Origin: an uncultured Clostridia bacterium
GTDB lineage: Bacteria; Bacillota; Clostridia; Peptostreptococcales; Anaerovoracaceae
Direction of reading: 5' to 3'
DNA: 64,000 nucleotides
Assembly (NCBI GenBank): GCA_934256595.1
Contig: CAKQOW010000006.1
Span: 5,278 to 69,277 of the forward strand
The translations under genes were made by a program, and so were the position numbers. The notes beneath the pieces were generated by a model that worked only from the letters and a program-made list of their open reading frames with translations, did no database searches and was not told the origin of the DNA. The number at the start of each line of letters is the position of its first letter. Within the stretch, counting starts at the first letter, position 1. Below, in pieces: positions 26,134 to 35,459 of this stretch.

Positions 26134-26997
26134 TTATATGAAATACAGAAGGAACAGGTTGATAATTCCAAGTACAGCCGCTACTATCCACGCTGTCTTG
26201 AAGGCTACCTGCCACTTCATTCTTGCAAAACTGTTTCCGATGAAAGTTTCAAAGAAGAAAGCAATTATTGCAACTACTATACCGATTATAACGCCTGCAA
26301 CGCTTCCGTTCTGGAAGAACAGGAATATAAATCCGAGCAGGAATATGTTTTCATACCAGTGCGCAACCTCAAGCAATGCAAGTGTTGTTCCCGAGAACTC
26401 AGTTTTAAGACCTGCAACCAGTTCCTGATGCGCATGGTGCGACATACTTAAATCAAACGGAGCTTTTCTGAATTTGATAGTCAGAATGTACATAAATCCG
26501 ATGAATATTCCCAGCATAGGGAGTATTCCCATTGATTCCGAATTCATAATATCCGACACCTTGAAGCTGCCTGTAAATACATAAAACGCAACTGCTGTTA
26601 AAAGCACCATAGGCTCATAAGCCATTGTCTGAAGCAGCTCTCTCTCAGCACCAAGCTGCGCATAAGGTGAGTTTGAGGAATAAGCTGCTATAATCAGGAA
26701 TGCGCTTGCTGTTGTAAGTGTAAACAGTACCAGCAGCAGATCTCCGCCTGCGAAGAAGAAGCATCCTGTAACTACTACAAACAGCAGGAAGCATGCAACG
26801 TAGAAGTCCTGTACCTTGTTAACTGTGATTTTTTCTTTTTCGAACAGTTTGAGTACATCATAAAACGGCTGTAATACAGGAGGACCTACTCTGCCCTGCA
26901 TTCTTGCGCTTATAATTCTGTCAAGACCTGCAAGGAATCCGCCTACGAAAGGTGCAAGTACGATATATGCCACGATAAATATTATCATCTTAACCAT
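26134..26997 (-). CDS. echB: Ech hydrogenase membrane subunit EchB (NuoH-like)
   Basis: A 287-residue integral membrane protein with about eight helices. The NuoH-type loop GLDRIISARMQGRVGPP, then PFYDVLKLFEKE, identifies it; YSSNSPYAQLGAERELLQTM and KAPFDLSMSHHAHQE are further conserved loops. It connects the hydrogenase arm to the ion-pumping EchA. The ATG at 26997 overlaps the echA stop (TAATG) and has GGAGGTG 7 bases upstream, so a longer frame to 27072 is not used. Confidence 0.92.
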   Translation of the reverse strand: MVKMIIFIVAYIVLAPFVGGFLAGLDRIISARMQGRVGPPVLQPFYDVLKLFEKEKITVNKVQDFYVACFLLFVVVTGCFFFAGGDLLLVLFTLTTASAFLIIAAYSSNSPYAQLGAERELLQTMAYEPMVLLTAVAFYVFTGSFKVSDIMNSESMGILPMLGIFIGFMYILTIKFRKAPFDLSMSHHAHQELVAGLKTEFSGTTLALLEVAHWYENIFLLGFIFLFFQNGSVAGVIIGIVVAIIAFFFETFIGNSFARMKWQVAFKTAWIVAAVLGIINLFLLYFI

Positions 26998-28958
26998 TAT
27001 ATTGCACCTCCTATCACATATCCTGCAAATATTACAAGAACGACTGCGATTGTAGCTGCCGCTGCAATACATCCGATCCAGTTCATTTTGTTTTCACCGA
27101 AGTATTTGTCCATATACCAGTTCTTTAGTGATACAGCAGTACTGCCCTGGAATGAGTTTCTGAAAGTCAGATTGTCTCCCTGGTTAACACCTGCAAGGTA
27201 TATAGGAACGATTTTTTTCTTTGTGTTTCCGAAGAACAGTATTGTTATAAGGATTATAACCGCAAGCATAATGCACATGATCATCATATTGCCTGAGGAT
27301 AATGCCGCCATATCAGCTCCCAGGTAAGGAACTACCACTGCTGATGAAATTACAGGGAAGCCGAGGCATGTAACGAGTACAAGGATAACCAGAAGCGTAT
27401 GTACGAATTTTTCTGATTTGTGTACTGCGCCCTCTATGTTCTCAGTACCTGCAACAACTGCAGAGAGCTTGCCGAGCCATTTAACCCAGTAGAATACTGT
27501 TGTGGCGCTTCCGAAACATAATACCGCTACAAGGAATACGCTCATAAATACGTTTCCTGTTTCGATGAATGCATCGAGTGCTGCCCATTTTGAAACAAGC
27601 ATACCTAAAGGAGCAAGGAACATAGCTGAAATACCAATCATCATGCATGCTGCAAGTCTAGGCATTCTGTCGAACAGTCCGTCCATATCCTCGATGTTTC
27701 TTGATCCGATGTTGTGTTCTGCCGTACCAACGCACAGGAACAGAAGTGATTTAGTAACAGCGTGGAATATTACAAGCATAATGCCTGCCCATACAGCAGC
27801 ACTCGTGCCGATGCCCCCGCATACAACTATAAGTCCTAAGTTTGCTACAGTTGAATAAGCAAGAACCCTCTTTGCGTTGGACTGTGAAATCGCCGCAAAG
27901 GATGCAAGCAGGAATGTGATGCCTCCTACTGCCATTACCATAATTCCGGCATAGTTAACCATACCGTATTCTGCATTTCCCCAGCCAAGACACGGAGCAA
28001 GCTTTAAGATAAGGAATACTCCGGCCTTAACCATTGTTGATGAGTGAAGCAGCGCTGATGTAGGCGTAGGTGCCACCATAGCGCCAAGCAGCCAGCTGTT
28101 GAACGGCATCTGAGCCGCCTTTGTGATACCTGCAAATGCAAGCAGTCCCACAGGAATCATTAATGCAGGGATTACTCCGTAGCCTGATTCACCGTAAAGG
28201 ATAACGTCTGAAAGCTGCAGCGTTCTGATTGATTCATCCCAGCCGTAGCCTAAGATAATGATTGCAAGACAGAAGCCCAGTCCGCCAAGCAGGTTCATTA
28301 TTAAAGCTCTGAATGAGTTTCTGATTGCTTCCTTTGTCTTTGTGAAGCCTATCAGGAAGAATGAACATAGTGATGTTATCTCCCAGAAGAAGTACATCCA
28401 GATTAAGTTGTTTGAAGTTACAAGACCGAACATTGCAGCCAGGAACAGGAACAGCAGGAAGAAGAACCAAGGTCTCCTGTCTTTTGAGCCTGCAGGCTGG
28501 TGATGCTGGAAGTCTTTCATGTAACCCATTGCGTATACGCAAATAAGAGTACCGATAATTCCAATGATTAAAATCATTATTAGTGAAAGTTCATCCACAT
28601 AAGCATTGTGTTCAACTTCAATGCTGTGTCCGGTTGTCAGTTCAAACCAGACCATTAAAGGTGTCTGAATAAGAGCAAATACTGCAGCCAGGTACTTTTT
28701 GTACTTGAATGCAAGTATTGTAATGACAACTGCCACGCCGCACTCTATTATCATCATGATGTAGTTTACAATCTCACTTGAGAAATCAAAGTAAGTTGTG
28801 CCCTCACCGAGATAAGTTGCGGCACAGTAGATTGATACTGCAGCTATGATTACTGAAGCTGCAATAACAACTGTGTCTCTTGCCTTATCAGCTTTAACGA
28901 TCAGAAGAACTAAGGCAACCAATAGTGGGAATAAAATTAGAAAAAATATTGTGCCCAT
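26997..28958 (-). CDS. echA: Ech hydrogenase membrane subunit EchA (NuoL/antiporter-like)
   Basis: A 653-residue polytopic protein of the NuoL/MrpA/HyfB family. About 16 membrane helices are evident, with the conserved LIWMYFFWEITSLCSFFLIG, GLLAFAGITKAAQMPFNSWL, PTPTSALLHSSTMVKAGVFL and VFHAVTKSLLFLCVG segments that hold the Lys and His residues of the ion channel. It is the proton or sodium pump of the complex. It is the first gene of echABCDEF, starting after a GGAGGA ribosome binding site. Confidence 0.92.
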   Translation of the reverse strand: MGTIFFLILFPLLVALVLLIVKADKARDTVVIAASVIIAAVSIYCAATYLGEGTTYFDFSSEIVNYIMMIIECGVAVVITILAFKYKKYLAAVFALIQTPLMVWFELTTGHSIEVEHNAYVDELSLIMILIIGIIGTLICVYAMGYMKDFQHHQPAGSKDRRPWFFFLLFLFLAAMFGLVTSNNLIWMYFFWEITSLCSFFLIGFTKTKEAIRNSFRALIMNLLGGLGFCLAIIILGYGWDESIRTLQLSDVILYGESGYGVIPALMIPVGLLAFAGITKAAQMPFNSWLLGAMVAPTPTSALLHSSTMVKAGVFLILKLAPCLGWGNAEYGMVNYAGIMVMAVGGITFLLASFAAISQSNAKRVLAYSTVANLGLIVVCGGIGTSAAVWAGIMLVIFHAVTKSLLFLCVGTAEHNIGSRNIEDMDGLFDRMPRLAACMMIGISAMFLAPLGMLVSKWAALDAFIETGNVFMSVFLVAVLCFGSATTVFYWVKWLGKLSAVVAGTENIEGAVHKSEKFVHTLLVILVLVTCLGFPVISSAVVVPYLGADMAALSSGNMMIMCIMLAVIILITILFFGNTKKKIVPIYLAGVNQGDNLTFRNSFQGSTAVSLKNWYMDKYFGENKMNWIGCIAAAATIAVVLVIFAGYVIGGAI

Positions 28959-28996
28959 TGAATCCTCCTATAACTTAACATTATTTCATAACTTAC

Positions 28997-29025
28997 ATTT
29001 TACATAAAATCATCTTTACAAACAA
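28997..29025 (-). promoter_or_regulatory. Candidate promoter of the ech operon
   Basis: On the minus strand TTGTTT, a 17-base spacer and TAAAAT, about 40 bases before echA. The -35 match is weak. The rest of the 28959-29190 gap is AT-rich and shows nothing else I can name. Confidence 0.3.
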
Positions 29026-29190
29026 CACCTTTTGTATAAAAAATTATGGTACTTTAGTTAGAAACTTTAGCATTTCCAACGTTTCACAGATTTTATGGCA
29101 AAAAAAACATAGCAAAAGGCGTTTTTCCACAAAATGTATGACAAGAAAAGTACCCTCCGGCAGCAAGTTTTACAGAGTATTATGCCCGGG

Positions 29191-29218
29191 AAGTAAAAAG
29201 GCAGCTCTGCGAGCTGCC
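29191..29218 (-). terminator. Intrinsic terminator of the amino acid permease gene
   Basis: Perfect 8-bp stem GGCAGCTC/GAGCTGCC (29200-29207 and 29211-29218) with a 3-base loop; on the minus strand it is followed by TTTTTACTT. It lies 15 bases after the permease stop. Confidence 0.85.
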
Positions 29219-29232
29219 CGTATGATTATCAT

Positions 29233-30927
29233 TTATTTTGCTTTTTTAGGCTCTACCTTCTTGTATACGAAGAAGAATACTATCATAAGTATTGCGCATA
29301 CTGCTGTCAGTATGTAAAGTCCTGTCTGGATTGCTCCGAGAATTACATCTACGTCAACGCTTTCAAACATACCGTCGAAGTAGTCGCCTGATTCCCACGC
29401 ATCTTCTGTTCCCCAGCCTTCATACCAAGGTTCGAAGAACAGCGCTATAATGTTCATAACTGTCATCATCATAAACAGGAAGGACATCTTCTTTGTATCT
29501 CCAACTGCAAGACCGGTCTTTTTGTTTGTAGGGAATCTTTCAGGATCCTTCTTGGTAAGTCCGCCGTATTTTCTTCTCCAGATGAAGTAAAGTACAGGAC
29601 CTGAAAGGATACCTACCATACCGCCCAGGTAATAGTCCGAACCGTTGATGAAGTATGCAAGGAATGCCACGCAGATAGGAACTATGCATATCAGGCAAAG
29701 GAAACCGTATCCGCCAGGAATTCTGAATACATATTCTTCTTTCGGAATTCTTCTTCTCAGTATCATAGCTGAGATGTATACCATAGCGTACGATGCTATC
29801 AGAAGCGCTACGTCAAGCACGATTACAAATCCGAACGGAAGCATGCACAGTATCAGGTTTACAATTGATACTGATAATACTGCCACATAAGGAACACCGT
29901 GCTTCTTGTCGCATTTAACAAGGACAGGAGGCGCAAGATGGTCGTCTGCAAGTGAGAAGAAGCCTCTTGAACCTGACGCTATGTATGTGTTGTAAATCGA
30001 GCACTGTGCAAGGATTGCAACTACAACGAAGAATATTCCCATTGCAGGTCCCCAGAAGTGTTCACATACATCTGCATATCCTACGCAGTCACCTTCTGTT
30101 CCCCAGTTTTCCCACTGGCCCAGTGAACCGAGTCCGCCGATTGTAGGCAGGATATATACTGCCATGATAAGCGGTACTGTTATGATTGTTCCTTTAGGAA
30201 TTACCTGTGGGTTTGAAACCTCGCCGGCGATGGTTGACATTGACTCATAGCCTGAGTACATCCACATACCGATTGATATACCGCCTGCGATGTAGAAGAA
30301 CCAGTCTCCGAGGCCCTCTGCAGGTTCTGCTGTAATCTGGAATGAGATTGTTGATGCTGTCTCTGCATCTCCGCCCCAGTTTAAGAAACCGCACAGTGCT
30401 ACCATGCCGAAGGCTACCATTACGAGTATTGAAAGGATTGTACTTACAATACCTACATCCTTAACTCCGCGGATGTTAACTACTGTGAAGATAAAAATCA
30501 TTGCAAACTTGATAAGGAATTCAACTACAGGGGATACATCCCATGCAGATGCCGCATATCCGCCGGCAAGAATTACATATAAAGTGTTGTCGATATAGAT
30601 GGAAATAGTTCTCCACCAGCCTGCCTGGAATCCCCAGAATTCACCCAGAGCTTCCTGTACCCATTTGTAATATCCGCCTTCCTGAGGTCTTACTGAACCA
30701 AGTTCAGAAGCCACAAGACCGAACGGAAGTCCCCATACAAACGGAAGTACGCATAACATAATGATTGTCAGTCCCGGACCGCATTCAGGTATCATTTCTT
30801 CGATACCGTAGCATCCTGCAGCTACCAGACAGAAAATCATAAATACTACTGTTGAAACCTTGATATCGTGTTTTTTCAAACCGTGCTCATCAACGTCAAC
30901 AACATGAGTTTTTACTTGTTCGCTCAC
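29233..30927 (-). CDS. APC family amino acid permease
   Basis: A 564-residue transporter with about 12 membrane helices plus a C-terminal extension of one or two helices after residue 470. APC signatures are the N-terminal ECGPGLTIIMLCVLPFVWGLPF and GSVRPQEGGYYKWVQEALGEFWGFQAGWW (read in pieces), and MYSGYESMSTIAGEVSNPQ around helix 6. The substrate cannot be told; amino acids or polyamines are likely, and uptake of fermentable amino acids would fit the lifestyle. Start is GTG 30927 (MSEQVKTHVVD) with GGAGGA about 9 bases upstream. It is monocistronic. Confidence 0.85.
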   Translation of the reverse strand: MSEQVKTHVVDVDEHGLKKHDIKVSTVVFMIFCLVAAGCYGIEEMIPECGPGLTIIMLCVLPFVWGLPFGLVASELGSVRPQEGGYYKWVQEALGEFWGFQAGWWRTISIYIDNTLYVILAGGYAASAWDVSPVVEFLIKFAMIFIFTVVNIRGVKDVGIVSTILSILVMVAFGMVALCGFLNWGGDAETASTISFQITAEPAEGLGDWFFYIAGGISIGMWMYSGYESMSTIAGEVSNPQVIPKGTIITVPLIMAVYILPTIGGLGSLGQWENWGTEGDCVGYADVCEHFWGPAMGIFFVVVAILAQCSIYNTYIASGSRGFFSLADDHLAPPVLVKCDKKHGVPYVAVLSVSIVNLILCMLPFGFVIVLDVALLIASYAMVYISAMILRRRIPKEEYVFRIPGGYGFLCLICIVPICVAFLAYFINGSDYYLGGMVGILSGPVLYFIWRRKYGGLTKKDPERFPTNKKTGLAVGDTKKMSFLFMMMTVMNIIALFFEPWYEGWGTEDAWESGDYFDGMFESVDVDVILGAIQTGLYILTAVCAILMIVFFFVYKKVEPKKAK

Positions 30928-30977
30928 GCTACATTTCCTCCTTAAACATAAAATAACATAAATATAATCACACGAAT

Positions 30978-31005
30978 ATTATACACTTTAATTCAAAAAC
31001 CACAA
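30978..31005 (-). promoter_or_regulatory. Promoter of the permease gene
   Basis: On the minus strand TTGTGG (31005-31000), a 16-base spacer and a consensus TATAAT (30983-30978), about 50 bases before the GTG start. Confidence 0.5.
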
Positions 31006-31071
31006 CGATTTTCAGAAAATACAAGCAAGTGAGCAAGAATATCGGCTTTTTCGGTTAAATTAATTATTATT

Positions 31072-31311
31072 TCATATTATCTTGTCGAATATATACACAA
31101 GCGCGCCTACTCCCGGCAGTCCCAGAACTGCCGAAACGCCGATTGTAACTGCATTCAGAGGCACTGCAAGCGCTGTAAAATGAAGCGCCGCAAGCCCTGC
31201 AAGACCCAGAGCCGACGAGGTTATAATCTTCAGTGATGTCCTGCCGCAGTCAATTATAATTACTATAGCCGCGATAACGGAAAGTATCAGAAGCTGCTGA
31301 CTTATTGCCAT
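31072..31311 (-). CDS. bofA: BofA family protein (pro-sigma-K processing inhibitor type)
   Basis: A 79-residue protein with two to three hydrophobic segments and the BofA C-terminal signature, VPLNAVTIGVSAVLGLPGV followed by GALVYIFDKII. In Bacillus, BofA inhibits the SpoIVFB protease that activates sigma-K; many Clostridia carry this family without the full checkpoint. I use the ATG at 31311 (MAISQQ) because GGAG lies 7 bases before it. The position next to recR is the conserved Firmicute order. Confidence 0.8.
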   Translation of the reverse strand: MAISQQLLILSVIAAIVIIIDCGRTSLKIITSSALGLAGLAALHFTALAVPLNAVTIGVSAVLGLPGVGALVYIFDKII

Positions 31312-31400
31312 AATTTCTCTCCTTTTCATATACTGCCTGTATAAAATATTCCAGTAATGATTAAAATAGAATTAAATAATGTGATATGAGGTATGAATTT

Positions 31401-31685
31401 ATGACTTCAAAGGAAAGGATAATCAGCACCGCAGGTATGTTAAAAAACAGACTTGCCGCCGCCAACAAGACATTTCTGAACAGCCGACTGCGACCCGCAG
31501 ACGAAAAAATGCTGCTGTTTGATTCAATAGAAAAAGCCTACTCGGATCTTGAGCAGGCTCAGTATGACTTTAATCAGTTAAGCGACTCTGCCGCTGTGGA
31601 CTATGCTTCCTACAGCATACTTGCGGCAGAGGCAAAATACACATATCTTTTAAATCTGGCGAAGAAAAAAGGTATGCGTCTATAG
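31401..31685 (+). CDS. DUF2508 (YaaL-like) small protein
   Basis: A 94-residue, mostly helical protein. The segment EKAYSDLEQAQYDFNQLSD and the C-terminal VDYASYSILAAEAKYTYLL resemble YaaL/DUF2508, found between recR and bofA in Bacillus. Function is unknown. Here it reads on the plus strand, opposite to recR and bofA, and its last 6 bases overlap the recR 3' end. The ATG at 31401 has GAGGT 8 bases upstream; an ATG at 31386 precedes that site. Confidence 0.7.
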   Translation: MTSKERIISTAGMLKNRLAAANKTFLNSRLRPADEKMLLFDSIEKAYSDLEQAQYDFNQLSDSAAVDYASYSILAAEAKYTYLLNLAKKKGMRL

Positions 31686-32279
31686 CTCTCTTCTGCCCTC
31701 AAGGGCTTTGAGAAGTGTTATCTCATCGGCATATTCCAGATCTCCTCCTACCGGAATACCGTGAGCAATTCTTGAAACCCTGATGCCGGACGGTTTAATA
31801 AGTCTGGCAATATACATAGCCGTGGCCTCACCCTCTATGTTGGGATTGGTGGCCAGCACTACTTCTTTGACATCGTTTTGCTGAAGTCTGACAATCAGAG
31901 ATTTGAGGTTGATGTCCTCAGGGCCTATGCCGTCCATCGGAGATATTGCCCCGTGAAGCACATGGTACAGTCCGTTAAACTCCCTGATGCGCTCCATTGC
32001 AAAAACATCTCTGGGACTTTCGACAACACAGATTATATCCTGCGCTCTTGATTGGTCGGAGCATATGCTGCATGGATCCTGATCCGTAAGATTGCCGCAG
32101 ACAGAGCAGTATTTCATCTGTTCTCTGGCATTAACTATGGCCTGTGAAAGACTCATTGCCTGTTCCTCTTCCATGGACAGTATGTGAAATGCCAGCCTCT
32201 GCGCTGTTTTGCCCCCTATTCCCGGAAGCTTTGACAGCTCGTTTATCAGCTTTGACAGCGGTTTTGCATAGGTTTTCAT
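31680..32279 (-). CDS. recR: Recombination protein RecR
   Basis: A 199-residue RecR. It has the N-terminal helix-hairpin-helix (KLPGIGGKTAQRLAFHIL), the four-Cys zinc finger (CSVCGNLTDQDPCSIC) and a Toprim domain (ICVVESPRDVFAMERI, TNPNIEGEATAMYIARL). It acts with RecF and RecO to load RecA at gaps. The start ATG shares its first base with the end of ybaB. Confidence 0.97.
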   Translation of the reverse strand: MKTYAKPLSKLINELSKLPGIGGKTAQRLAFHILSMEEEQAMSLSQAIVNAREQMKYCSVCGNLTDQDPCSICSDQSRAQDIICVVESPRDVFAMERIREFNGLYHVLHGAISPMDGIGPEDINLKSLIVRLQQNDVKEVVLATNPNIEGEATAMYIARLIKPSGIRVSRIAHGIPVGGDLEYADEITLLKALEGRREL

Positions 32280-32638
32280 TACAGCAGTCCCGGAGGAAGT
32301 CCCAGGCTTCCTGTAAGCTTGTTCATTTCGGCCGCTGCGATTTCTTCCATCTGTCTTAATGCTTCGTTTACTGCAGCCATTACAAGATCCTGAAGCATCT
32401 CTGCATCATCGGGATCTATTACATCAGGATTTATTTCGATACCGGTTATCTGCTTGGCTCCGCATACTGTAACCGTTACGGCTCCGCCGCCTGCGGTAGC
32501 TGTTGTTTCCATTTTATCTATTTCGTCCTGCATTTCGGTCATTTTGCGCTGCACAGCCTGCATCTGCGCCATCTGCGCCTGCATATTTCCCGCGCCGGGA
32601 GCTTTTGGTCTTTTGCCCGCTTTCATTCCTTTACCCAT
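32279..32638 (-). CDS. ybaB: YbaB/EbfC nucleoid-associated protein
   Basis: A 119-residue YbaB/EbfC family protein. The N-terminus is rich in K, G, M and Q, followed by the helical MTEMQDEIDKMETTATAGGG and the conserved GAVTVTVCGAKQITGIEINP strand region. Family members bind DNA as dimers. It lies between dnaX and recR as in nearly all bacteria. Confidence 0.95.
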   Translation of the reverse strand: MGKGMKAGKRPKAPGAGNMQAQMAQMQAVQRKMTEMQDEIDKMETTATAGGGAVTVTVCGAKQITGIEINPDVIDPDDAEMLQDLVMAAVNEALRQMEEIAAAEMNKLTGSLGLPPGLL

Positions 32639-32650
32639 AGTAATCCTCCA

Positions 32651-34198
32651 TTATTCTATTTCTATATTAAGCCCTAATTTATCTTCGGCTTCTCTTACAA
32701 CACTGTTTATATCCGTTTCCTGCTTCCTGCCTCTGCTGCCCAGAACGCAGTCAAGGGTCAGCTTCTGTCCTGTCTGTTTTTCCATAAGCTCGACAAACAT
32801 ACTGCTGCTGTCCTGTATGAGCTTTCGGATAAAGTCGCTGCCGGCGGCAACCGTAAACACTCCGTCCGATATATCCGTCAGTCTTGAGCCTGAACGAAGC
32901 AGATTGAAGCTTCCCTGCCTGCTGCTGGCGGCCTCCACCACAGCTCTCCATATCATATCGTAATCTGCAGGCGGCTGATGCGTCGTCTGTATCTGCGCTT
33001 TGTCCGAAGCTGCCTCTTCATTTCTGACAGGCGCGACTTCCTGCACCTTTGCAGGCTGCGCTTTAACCGCCGGCGCTTCAGTCCTTGCAGGCTGCTGATA
33101 TATAATCTGAGGCTCCTCGTATACCGAGGCCAGCCTTACTATGCAAAGCTCCAGCAGCACTCTCGGCTGTGTCGACCACCTGGCGTCGGCTATTGTCTTT
33201 GACAGCTCTATTATGGCTCTGTCTATCTCCGACATCTCAAGAGTCTGGCTCTGCTCTTTAATCCTGTTTATATTCTCTGCCGACATATTGAGCATATCCT
33301 CAGGCGATGATACGAATTTGGAAATCAGAAGCGCTCTGTAATGAGCCAGCCAGTCTTTCATAAACTGACGGATTTCCTTGCCCTCAGACATAACCTGCTC
33401 TAAAATCAGCAGAGCCTGTGCAATATTGTGAACCGCCACATGATGCGTAAGCTCTATAAATATCTCCTCTGAGGAAGTGCCCAGAAAGTCAAGTACATCT
33501 TCTCTGTCAAGGGTATCCCTGCCTGCCGCAAGACACTGGTCAAGTATGCTTAATCCGTCTCTGACAGAGCCGTCCGCATTTGCTGCTATAAGTCCCAAAG
33601 CCGCTTCGCTTACCTGTATTCCCTTGTCCTCGCATATGCTGCGCATGCCCTGTTTGAGAAGATTTTCGGAAACTCTCCGGAAGTCCAGTCTCATACATCT
33701 TGAAAGTATGGTTGCCGGGAGTTTTTGAGGCTCTGTAGTGGCCAGAATAAACATAACGTATTCCGGCGGCTCCTCAAGAGTTTTGAGAAGCGCATTGAAA
33801 GCTCCCTGCGACAGCATATGAACCTCGTCTATGATATAGACTTTTTTGCGGCCCGCTGCCGGAGGATACTTGACGCTTTCTCTCAGCTCTCTGATATTCT
33901 CAACGCCGTTGTTTGATGCAGCGTCTATCTCTATTACATCTATAAAGGTGCCGTTTTTGATGGCTATGCAGTTGGCGCACTGACCGCAGGGACGTTCTCC
34001 CTCAGACAGACAGTTTACGGCCTTGGCAAGTATTCTTGCAGTTGTGGTCTTGCCTGTGCCTCTAGTGCCGCACAGAAGATATGCGTGACCTATCTCGTCC
34101 TTTGCTATCTGGTTCTGAAGTATTCGTACTATATGCTTCTGACCGAGTATCTCATCAAATACCTCGGGTCTGTATGCTCTGTACAGTGCCTGATACAT
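32651..34198 (-). CDS. dnaX: DNA polymerase III subunit gamma/tau
   Basis: A 515-residue clamp-loader ATPase. It has Walker A GTRGTGKTTTARILAKAVNC (about residues 44-63), the zinc module CGQCANC, Walker B VYIIDEVHMLS and sensor 1 FILATTEPQKLPATILSRC. The C-terminal part (about 360-515) includes a Pro/Ala/Glu linker and a tau-like DnaE-binding end. No slippery heptamer for frameshifting was noticed. It is transcribed just after the SRP RNA gene. Confidence 0.96.
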   Translation of the reverse strand: MYQALYRAYRPEVFDEILGQKHIVRILQNQIAKDEIGHAYLLCGTRGTGKTTTARILAKAVNCLSEGERPCGQCANCIAIKNGTFIDVIEIDAASNNGVENIRELRESVKYPPAAGRKKVYIIDEVHMLSQGAFNALLKTLEEPPEYVMFILATTEPQKLPATILSRCMRLDFRRVSENLLKQGMRSICEDKGIQVSEAALGLIAANADGSVRDGLSILDQCLAAGRDTLDREDVLDFLGTSSEEIFIELTHHVAVHNIAQALLILEQVMSEGKEIRQFMKDWLAHYRALLISKFVSSPEDMLNMSAENINRIKEQSQTLEMSEIDRAIIELSKTIADARWSTQPRVLLELCIVRLASVYEEPQIIYQQPARTEAPAVKAQPAKVQEVAPVRNEEAASDKAQIQTTHQPPADYDMIWRAVVEAASSRQGSFNLLRSGSRLTDISDGVFTVAAGSDFIRKLIQDSSSMFVELMEKQTGQKLTLDCVLGSRGRKQETDINSVVREAEDKLGLNIEIE

Positions 34199-34221
34199 AA
34201 GCCTTCCTTTCTAAAAAAATT

Positions 34222-34368
34222 GCCCTTTGAAAGCTCCGCAGTCAAGGAGAAGGCTTATCTGCGGCACATAAGAGCTTCCGCTTATTGCTGCTTCCTTCCG
34301 GACCTGACAAGGTTCGCAGAGTCTTATTGCGCAGGACCCAGACCAATCAGGCGGAGCTTTCAAAAGGC
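34222..34368 (-). ncRNA. ffs: Signal recognition particle RNA (small bacterial type)
   Basis: The minus strand contains the SRP helix 8 signature GGTCCGGAAGGAAGCAGC and the opposite strand of the same hairpin (GGTCCTGCGCAATAAG, GCGAACCTTGTCAGG). The ends form an 18-bp closing helix with one G-U pair (34350-34368 with 34222-34240), followed by AATTTTTTT, so the closing helix also serves as the terminator. Predicted length is about 147 bases. It scaffolds Ffh for co-translational targeting. The position just upstream of dnaX matches Bacillus scr-dnaX. Exact mature ends are uncertain. Confidence 0.9.
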
Positions 34369-34434
34369 AATTCAAATTTAATTACCTATCTATTATATGA
34401 GATTTGCCCCTGCAAGTCAAGGACAAACTCATCT

Positions 34435-34462
34435 AAAAGAAGCCGCCCTGCGGCCGCTTCTT
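34435..34462 (-). terminator. Intrinsic terminator after the SPFH gene
   Basis: On the minus strand AAGAAGC pairs with GCTTCTT with an inner GC-rich stem, followed by TTTAGATG. It lies about 10 bases after the SPFH gene stop. Confidence 0.6.
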
Positions 34463-34472
34463 AAACTTTGCT

Positions 34473-35447
34473 TTATTCAACTTTGACGCTGCCTTTTTTG
34501 GCTGCCGTCACTGCTCTTTCCTTTGGCTGCTCCTCGCCATCGTCGCGTCTTACAAGCTCACCTACTGTGGTTGCAAGTCCTGCAATTCCCTGTATTTCAG
34601 ACGGGATAATGATTTTGGTTGCCTTGCCGTTTGCAGCCTTTGCAAAGGTTTCAAGGCTCTTGAGCTTGATTACGGCATCATCTGCGCCTGCCGCTTTTAT
34701 CATTGCAAGACCGTCTGCTGTCGCCTTGTTTATCATAAGGATTGCCTCTGACTGACCCTCAGCCTCTTTGATTGCAGTCTGTTTCTTAGCTTCCGCCTGC
34801 AGTATTGCCGCTTCTTTCTGACCCTCTGCGATGAGGACTGCCGATTTTTTCTCACCCTCTGCAATAAGGATTGCCTCTCTTCTTTCACGTTCTGCTCTCA
34901 TCTGTTTTTCCATTGCAACCTGTATATCTCTAGGCGGCGTTATATTCTTTACTTCCACTCTGTTGATTTTGATGCCCCACGGGTCTGTAGCCTCGTCAAG
35001 CACCAGTCTTATCTTGGTGTTGATGTGCTCTCTGCTGGTAAGGGACTCGTCAAGCTCCAGCTCGCCTATGATGTTACGAAGTGTTGTCGCCGTCAGGTTC
35101 TCGATAGCGTCCATAGGGTGCTCTACTCCGTAGGTGTAAAGCTTAGGGTCTGTAATCTGGAAATATACGACGGTGTCAATTTCCATGGTTACATTATCCT
35201 TGGTGATTACCGGCTGAGGCGGGAAATCTATTACCATTTCTTTGAGTGAAACTTTTTTGGATATCTTGTCTATCACAGGGATTTTGAAGTGCAGACCAAC
35301 CTGCCATGTTGACTTGTAGGCTCCCAGTCTTTCGACAACATATGCTCTCGCCTGCGGCACAATCCTTATATTTGAAACTATAAGCCATATAAGGAATGCT
35401 ATTGCAATAACTATAATTAAAAACTTTGATACGCTGTACATATACAT
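34473..35447 (-). CDS. SPFH/Band 7 membrane protein (stomatin/QmcA-like)
   Basis: A 324-residue protein. One N-terminal membrane helix (about 8-25) is followed by the SPFH domain (VPQARAYVVERLGAY, ITKDNVTMEIDTVVYFQI, WGIKINRVEVKNITPP) and a long Ala/Glu/Lys-rich coiled coil (about 185-270, with repeated AEGxKxxAILxAE). Such proteins oligomerise on the membrane and organise microdomains or regulate proteases. It starts 12 bases after the NfeD-like gene; SPFH and NfeD proteins are usually encoded together. Confidence 0.9.
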   Translation of the reverse strand: MYMYSVSKFLIIVIAIAFLIWLIVSNIRIVPQARAYVVERLGAYKSTWQVGLHFKIPVIDKISKKVSLKEMVIDFPPQPVITKDNVTMEIDTVVYFQITDPKLYTYGVEHPMDAIENLTATTLRNIIGELELDESLTSREHINTKIRLVLDEATDPWGIKINRVEVKNITPPRDIQVAMEKQMRAERERREAILIAEGEKKSAVLIAEGQKEAAILQAEAKKQTAIKEAEGQSEAILMINKATADGLAMIKAAGADDAVIKLKSLETFAKAANGKATKIIIPSEIQGIAGLATTVGELVRRDDGEEQPKERAVTAAKKGSVKVE

Positions 35448-35459
35448 TCAGTTTCCTCC

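Noticed and set aside
28924..28933. AGTGGGAATA, ten of eleven bases of the guaA attachment core
   Set aside because: It lies inside the start of echA, far from any guaA or island border, and is likely chance.
23601..28958. Reading the six genes as part of respiratory complex I
   Set aside because: EchE keeps all four Ni-binding cysteines, and the six-gene order and sizes fit EchA-F, so it is a group 4 hydrogenase.
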